Of a DNA stretch of 64,000 bases, positions 59,997 to 64,000 are shown in pieces; the first letter of the stretch is position 1; each line of letters starts with the position of its first letter. Origin of the DNA: Rugosimonospora acidiphila (GTDB lineage: Bacteria > Actinomycetota > Actinomycetes > Mycobacteriales > Micromonosporaceae); assembly GCF_039543385.1 (NCBI RefSeq), contig NZ_BAABJQ010000015.1, forward strand, positions 124,001 to 188,000. The letters are read 5' to 3'. The notes beneath the pieces were generated by a model. The model ran no database searches. It worked only from the letters and a program-made list of their open reading frames with translations, and was not told the origin of the DNA. A program made the translations under genes and the position numbers.

Positions 59997-62327
59997 TTAC
60001 CCCAGCGCCGCCTTGACCACGTCCGGCGTGAAGGGAATCGTACGAAGCCGCACGCCGGTGGCGTCGAAGACGGCGCTGGAGATGGCCGACGGCATCACGT
60101 TGACGGCCGGCTCACCAACCCCGGAGGGGGCTATCTGCGGGTTGGGCACGAGGACCGTGTTGATGGTCGGCGTCTCGTCCATCCGCAGCAGCGGGTAGCT
60201 GCTCCAGTCGGTGCTGGTGACGTTGGCGGTGTCGAACTTGACTTCTTCGTGCAGGACCCGACTCGCGGTCTGGATGATGCAGCTGGAGATCTGGTGCTCG
60301 ATCGCGCGTGGGTTGATGATCTGCCCCTGGTCCTGGGCCACGGTCACCTCGGTGAGCAGCACCTGGCCCGTTGCCGGGGTCACCTGCAGCTTGACCACCC
60401 CGGCCGCGTAGGTGCCGTCGCGGAGCACGAGCGAGATGCCCTGCCCGGTGACCGTGCCGTTGCTCGTGCTCGCGTCCGGCTTGGGCGAGGGCCGCGACTC
60501 CCACTTGCCCGCCTTCGCCGCCGCCTGCAGGACGGCGATCGCCCGCGGGTCGACGAGGTGCCGCAGGCGGAACTCGAGCGGGTCCTGTCCGATCCTGGCC
60601 GCGATCTCGTCCACAAAGGACTCCTGCGCGAAGGTGATCTGGTACTGGCCGGGTGAGCGCAGGAAGGTGGTGCGGATGCCGAACGGGTACGGCGAGGTGC
60701 CCGCACCGAGCTCCGGCATCTGGTGCACGAGCTCCAGCAGGTTCGGGAACTGGTAGAGGTCGGGACCCGTCCAACTCCCGACCGGCATCCGGGTGCTCGA
60801 CATCTGCACGCCGACCAGAATGGGCCCGAGCAGGGTGCTGTCGTTGTTGGGCGCCATGAAAGCCTCGTGCTTCCAGGCGACGATGTTGCCGGACTCGTCG
60901 AACCCGGCCGCCATGTCGTGAAGAGTGCCGGGGCCGTGCGGCTCCCAGATGTGCTCGTCCTGGCGGCTCCACTGCACGCGCACCGGCTTGCCCAGCTCCC
61001 GGGACAGGAACACCGCCTCCGAGGCCGCGTCATCGTAATTGGAGCAGAGGCGCCCGTAGCAGCCGGCGCCGTCGAACCAGAGCACCTCGACCTGCTCGAC
61101 GGAGGCGTTCAGCATCTGCGCGATGCCGTTGCGCAGACCCTGCGGGTACTGGGTGGCGGACCAGACCGTGACCCGGCCGTCGGAGCGCACGTCGGCGACG
61201 GCGCAGCTCGGCCCGATCATGCCGTGGTTCTCGAACGGAGTCTGGTACGTCGTCTGCATGGCGTTGGCGGCCGAGCCGAAGGCGCCGTCGAAGTCGCCCT
61301 GGCTGGCATGGGTCATGACATTCGCCGGCGTGGCGCGCATGGTGGCCGGCCAGTTCTCGGTGGTGGGCAGGCCGTTCCAGTCCGACCAGGTGACCGGCAG
61401 GTTGGCCGCTCCCTTGATCGCGTCCCACTCCTGCTTCGCGACCACCGCCACCAGGTTGCCCAGCCGCACCACCTGTGCGTTGCTCCCGGCCGGCAGCTCA
61501 CCCACCGACACGACGGTGGAGCCGATCCCCTTGGGATGGATGACGCGGGCATGGAGCATGTGCGGGACCGTGACGTCCTGGACGAACGTGGTCTTCTGGC
61601 TGACCTTGTCCACGATGTCGACGCGCGGAATCGACTTGCCGACCAGCTTGTACTCGGTGAACGGCTTGGGCGTGGCCCCGACGGTCGTGCTCTGGCCGTT
61701 GATCACGATCGGCGTCACCGCGGTGAGCGCCTTGCCGTGCACCAGCTGGCCGTAGCTGACCTTCTTCGAACTGTCGCCCTTCGAACCGTGCCCCTTCGAG
61801 CCGTGCCCCTTCGAGCCGTGGTCCTTTGGATCTTGGCGGACGCGGACCACACCGTCCTCGACCGTGAGTTCGGAGGCCGGAACGCGCAACCGCTTGGAGG
61901 CCAGGGAGAGCAGCGTGGCCCTGGCTTCGGCGGCGATCAGCCGGGCCTGCACGCCCGCCCTGGCGATGGTGCTGCTGGCGGCCGTGACGCCCTGATCCGG
62001 GGTGATGCTGGTGTCGCCCATCACCAGGGTGACCGCGTCGAACGCGACGTCGAGTTCCTCGGCCACCATCTGCGCGAGCGCGGTCCGGTTTCCCTGACCC
62101 AGCTCGACGTGCCCGGTACGCCAGGTGACACTGCCGTTGGCTTGGACCGTCAACCACGTGGAGAGGTCGGTCAGGACGGGGGTGGGGAAGGGCATACCCG
62201 TCGCCGCCGCCTGGGCGACCGACGCCCGCAGCGCGACGGGCACCGCCGCCGACATCACCACTAGGGCCCCGCCGGCCTTGAGCAGGCCGCGCCTGCTCAG
62301 CGTGCCTGGTCCTTCCTTAATGCTCAT
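59997..62327 (-). CDS. Molybdenum hydroxylase large subunit (isoquinoline 1-oxidoreductase/aldehyde oxidase type)
   Basis: A 776-residue xanthine dehydrogenase-family molybdopterin subunit. A Tat signal (SRRGLLKAGGALVVMSAAVP) exports it. Motifs include VELGQGNRTALAQMVAEELD, SDWNGLPTT, an FENHGMIGPSCAVADV region and the late EVTVAQDQGQIINPRAIEHQ stretch. The two-subunit form with a separate [2Fe-2S] protein and no FAD subunit is that of isoquinoline 1-oxidoreductase and related aldehyde or aromatic-heterocycle oxidases; electrons probably go to a cytochrome or quinone. An odd insertion of three GSKGH repeats (about 170-184) lies in a surface loop. Overlaps the small subunit by 11 bases. Confidence 0.92.
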   Translation of the reverse strand: MSIKEGPGTLSRRGLLKAGGALVVMSAAVPVALRASVAQAAATGMPFPTPVLTDLSTWLTVQANGSVTWRTGHVELGQGNRTALAQMVAEELDVAFDAVTLVMGDTSITPDQGVTAASSTIARAGVQARLIAAEARATLLSLASKRLRVPASELTVEDGVVRVRQDPKDHGSKGHGSKGHGSKGDSSKKVSYGQLVHGKALTAVTPIVINGQSTTVGATPKPFTEYKLVGKSIPRVDIVDKVSQKTTFVQDVTVPHMLHARVIHPKGIGSTVVSVGELPAGSNAQVVRLGNLVAVVAKQEWDAIKGAANLPVTWSDWNGLPTTENWPATMRATPANVMTHASQGDFDGAFGSAANAMQTTYQTPFENHGMIGPSCAVADVRSDGRVTVWSATQYPQGLRNGIAQMLNASVEQVEVLWFDGAGCYGRLCSNYDDAASEAVFLSRELGKPVRVQWSRQDEHIWEPHGPGTLHDMAAGFDESGNIVAWKHEAFMAPNNDSTLLGPILVGVQMSSTRMPVGSWTGPDLYQFPNLLELVHQMPELGAGTSPYPFGIRTTFLRSPGQYQITFAQESFVDEIAARIGQDPLEFRLRHLVDPRAIAVLQAAAKAGKWESRPSPKPDASTSNGTVTGQGISLVLRDGTYAAGVVKLQVTPATGQVLLTEVTVAQDQGQIINPRAIEHQISSCIIQTASRVLHEEVKFDTANVTSTDWSSYPLLRMDETPTINTVLVPNPQIAPSGVGEPAVNVMPSAISSAVFDATGVRLRTIPFTPDVVKAALG
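61776..61820. repeat. Three 15-base tandem repeats encoding GSKGH
   Basis: Three consecutive 15-base units (61776-61790, 61791-61805, 61806-61820), nearly identical, encode HGSKG repeats on the minus strand inside the molybdenum hydroxylase gene. The Lys/Gly/Ser/His composition is unlike the surrounding conserved domain, indicating an expanded loop. Confidence 0.85.
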
Positions 62328-62841
62328 CGCCGGCTCCTTCGGCCATCAGCTTGGCGGCCCGCTGGACCGCTTTGATGATCGCGTCATAGGTGCCGCACCG
62401 GCACAGGTGAGCCGACGGGCCCGAGGTGCTGAACGCGGTCATGATGTCGCTGACCGACGGATCGGGATTGGTGCCGAGCAGGTTGGCAGCTGTGATCATC
62501 ATTCCGTTCTGGCAGTAGCCACACTGCGGGACCTGCTCCTCGATCCAGGCCTGCTGGATCGGGTGCAGGTCCACATGCCGAAGCTTCTTGGCCTTCGCCC
62601 AGGCCGCCGGCAACCCCTCCACCGTCGTGATGCTCTGCCCATCGAAGTCCGAGACGGGCTTCACGCAGGAGCGCCTCGACGCGTCGTTCGCCAGCACCGA
62701 ACAGGCACCACACTGCTCCAGGCCGCAGCCGAACTTCGGCCCGGTCAGACCGAGTTCACCGCGCAGCACGTAGAGCAGCGGGGTGTCAGGTGACGAGGTG
62801 ACTTTCTCCTTCTTACCGTTGACGACCAGCTCGATTGCCAT
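62317..62841 (-). CDS. Molybdenum hydroxylase [2Fe-2S] small subunit
   Basis: A 174-residue iron-sulfur subunit: plant-type cluster CGLEQCGACSVLANDASRRSC and the second cluster CGYCQNGMMITAANLL ... HLCRCGTYDAIIKAV. It transfers electrons from the Mo site. No signal peptide; it is probably co-exported with the Tat-tagged large subunit, as in related enzymes. ATG at 62841 has GGAGG upstream. First gene of the two-gene operon. Confidence 0.94.
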   Translation of the reverse strand: MAIELVVNGKKEKVTSSPDTPLLYVLRGELGLTGPKFGCGLEQCGACSVLANDASRRSCVKPVSDFDGQSITTVEGLPAAWAKAKKLRHVDLHPIQQAWIEEQVPQCGYCQNGMMITAANLLGTNPDPSVSDIMTAFSTSGPSAHLCRCGTYDAIIKAVQRAAKLMAEGAGDEH

Positions 62842-63529
62842 GCACAACCTCCATCGGGAGAGAAAATGGCCGACCCACACCGGCGAGACCCCCGCTGGCC
62901 CGACAGCAACCATCGTCAAACAATCGCCACCTCGCCTCGTTCTCTTCGCTCGGCCCGCTCCGCCCGAGAGGCACGCGCCCCCGGCCGCCTCAGTTCAATC
63001 GACGAGGCGACTGTTACCGATACGTTTCAATTATTCACTATCAGTAACAACGTTCCAGGGTTCGCGGAGCCGCCTCGACGAGCACCACACCGGGCGCCGA
63101 TCGCCTGGTGGCCCCGGGGTCACGGGCCGCGACCGAGGCCAGTCGCCGGACGGGCGGCGCCCGCATCGACCGTCACAGCCTGTCGCGGTGGCGTATCGGC
63201 ACCGGCCGGGCGCCAACGGGGCATGAGCCGCGTGACACGAGCGCGGCGCGGACGTATCCTCGTCATCGATCCGGCCCTCCTCGGCTCTGGACACAGCACC
63301 CCCCGAGGACCGTCCGACAGGACCGAAAAGCGTCCGCGACACGGGCCGAAAGGCGTCCACGGCACGGCGCCTCGAGCCCACCTCGCCGAGGGCCGCCGCA
63401 CCGGTGTCACGGGTGTACTCCTCGGCGATCGAGGCCAGCCCCGTCCGGTCGGACCCCCCGCCGCGCGGACCCGCGCCCGCGGTCCGGATCCGTCGAGATG
63501 CCCCGTCAACCCGAAAGGTCAAGCGATCG
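62842..63529. promoter_or_regulatory. 688-base gap with an AT-rich inverted repeat
   Basis: No convincing gene is seen. The main feature is an inverted repeat, GTTACCGATA (63013-63022) and TATCAGTAAC (63039-63048) with one mismatch and a 16-base AT-rich spacer, 172-207 bases upstream of the molybdenum hydroxylase operon. It is a good candidate operator and core promoter for that operon. The part 63090-63520 is GC-rich and shows only random open frames. Confidence 0.45.
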
Positions 63530-64000
63530 ATGTCGATACTGCCCCGAGTGACCAACGGACCCGAACGCCTCATGTTGGAGCACATGCTCGACCGCAACCG
63601 GCAAGCGCTCATCGAGACCGCGCACGGACTGTCCGAAGCCGACGCGCGGCGGCGCCTGGTCGCCTCGCTGACCACCCCGATAGGGCTGCTCAAACACGCC
63701 GCCTTCGCCGAACGTCGTTGGTTCCAACGCGTCCTGCTCGGCCTGGACGAATCCGAATGCGACGGTTACGCCACCCCCGGAGACGGCAGTTTCGTGGTCG
63801 CCGACAGCGAAACGCTGCCCGACGTGATCGCCGAATTCGAACGGGCCAGCGAGCGTTCCCGGGCGATCGCCGCCGACTTCACACTCGACGACACCGGTAC
63901 GCACCCGAGTGCGGGCGACGTCAGCCTCCGGTTCGTCTACCTCCTCCTGATCGAGGAATTCGCCCGTCACGCCGGCCACGGCGACATTCTCCGAGAACAA
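63530..64000 (+). CDS. DinB/DUF664 family protein, cut by window edge
   Basis: A rightward frame beginning ATG at 63530 (GAAAGG upstream) and open to the edge, 157 residues visible. It reads MLEHMLDRNRQALIETAHGL, then STTPIGLLKHAAFAERRWFQ-like and LLIEEFARHAGHGDILRE, the three His-bearing motifs of the DinB/DUF664 four-helix fold, which use a metal and in actinobacteria often mycothiol. Physiological role unknown. Only the last few residues should be missing, since the HxGHxDILRE motif is near the usual C-terminus. Confidence 0.88.
   Translation, partial: MSILPRVTNGPERLMLEHMLDRNRQALIETAHGLSEADARRRLVASLTTPIGLLKHAAFAERRWFQRVLLGLDESECDGYATPGDGSFVVADSETLPDVIAEFERASERSRAIAADFTLDDTGTHPSAGDVSLRFVYLLLIEEFARHAGHGDILREQ

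Noticed and set aside
62842..63529. Small protein genes in the gap before the DinB gene
   Set aside because: Several short open frames exist on both strands, but all are Arg/Pro/Ser-rich with no ribosome site or family resemblance.

Overview
The window is very GC-rich DNA with dense, mostly leftward genes, actinomycete-style GTG starts with GGAGG-type ribosome sites, a geosmin synthase, many LuxR/TetR/MarR/PadR regulators and a large set of secreted polymer hydrolases. This points to a soil-dwelling filamentous actinobacterium (Micromonosporaceae or a similar group is my guess; the species cannot be read from the sequence). I saw no rRNA, tRNA, CRISPR array, insertion sequence or integrase.

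Layout. 1-7144: the right edge of a biosynthetic gene cluster, all leftward: an edge-truncated LAL/LuxR regulator, a 2-isopropylmalate synthase, a transthyretin-fold (hydroxyisourate hydrolase-like) protein without its catalytic histidines, a DUF5988-type small protein, a phosphopantetheinyl transferase and a half-length carboxyltransferase. CCC-TA-GGG palindromes recur upstream of these genes. 7770-10655: a large secreted alpha/beta hydrolase. 10961-13491: a MarR regulator overlapping one unbroken frame that encodes an MFS exporter and then an isochorismatase-fold domain. 13539-15640: a cobalamin riboswitch, cbtB, cbtA and a FhuF-like ferric reductase, in that transcriptional order.

15664-19375 is the most interesting locus: a family 2B encapsulin shell protein (HK97 fold with an inserted cyclic-nucleotide-binding-like domain, EshA-type) directly upstream of a full-length two-domain geosmin synthase. 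Family 2B shells are known to package the 2-methylisoborneol synthase; a geosmin synthase in the partner position suggests a second compartmentalised terpene odorant pathway. An XRE regulator and two membrane or surface proteins lie upstream on the same strand.

22800-25393: a three-gene ABC-2 exporter. 25647-30338: a complete livKGFHM uptake operon with overlapping genes. 30702-35027: a type 1 PHB depolymerase-like esterase, a type 2 (permuted) PHB depolymerase-like esterase and a tannase/feruloyl esterase. 35326-36869: a divergent LysG/LysE amino-acid exporter pair. 36961-43747: an MpaB-type oxygenase, a large beta-helix surface protein, a MazG-like pyrophosphohydrolase, a TetR-P450 pair and a small secreted molybdopterin-fold protein. 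43919-49076: a PadR regulator, a GAF-domain activator with aldehyde dehydrogenase and DUF779, and an LLM-class oxidoreductase. 49116-52187: a TetR-MFS-glycosyltransferase operon that looks like drug modification and export. 52411-56790: sdhCAB with a divergent LysR. 56967-59492: a YbjQ protein, a methyltransferase and a GH11 xylanase. 59997-62841: a two-subunit molybdenum hydroxylase. A DinB/DUF664 protein runs off the right edge.
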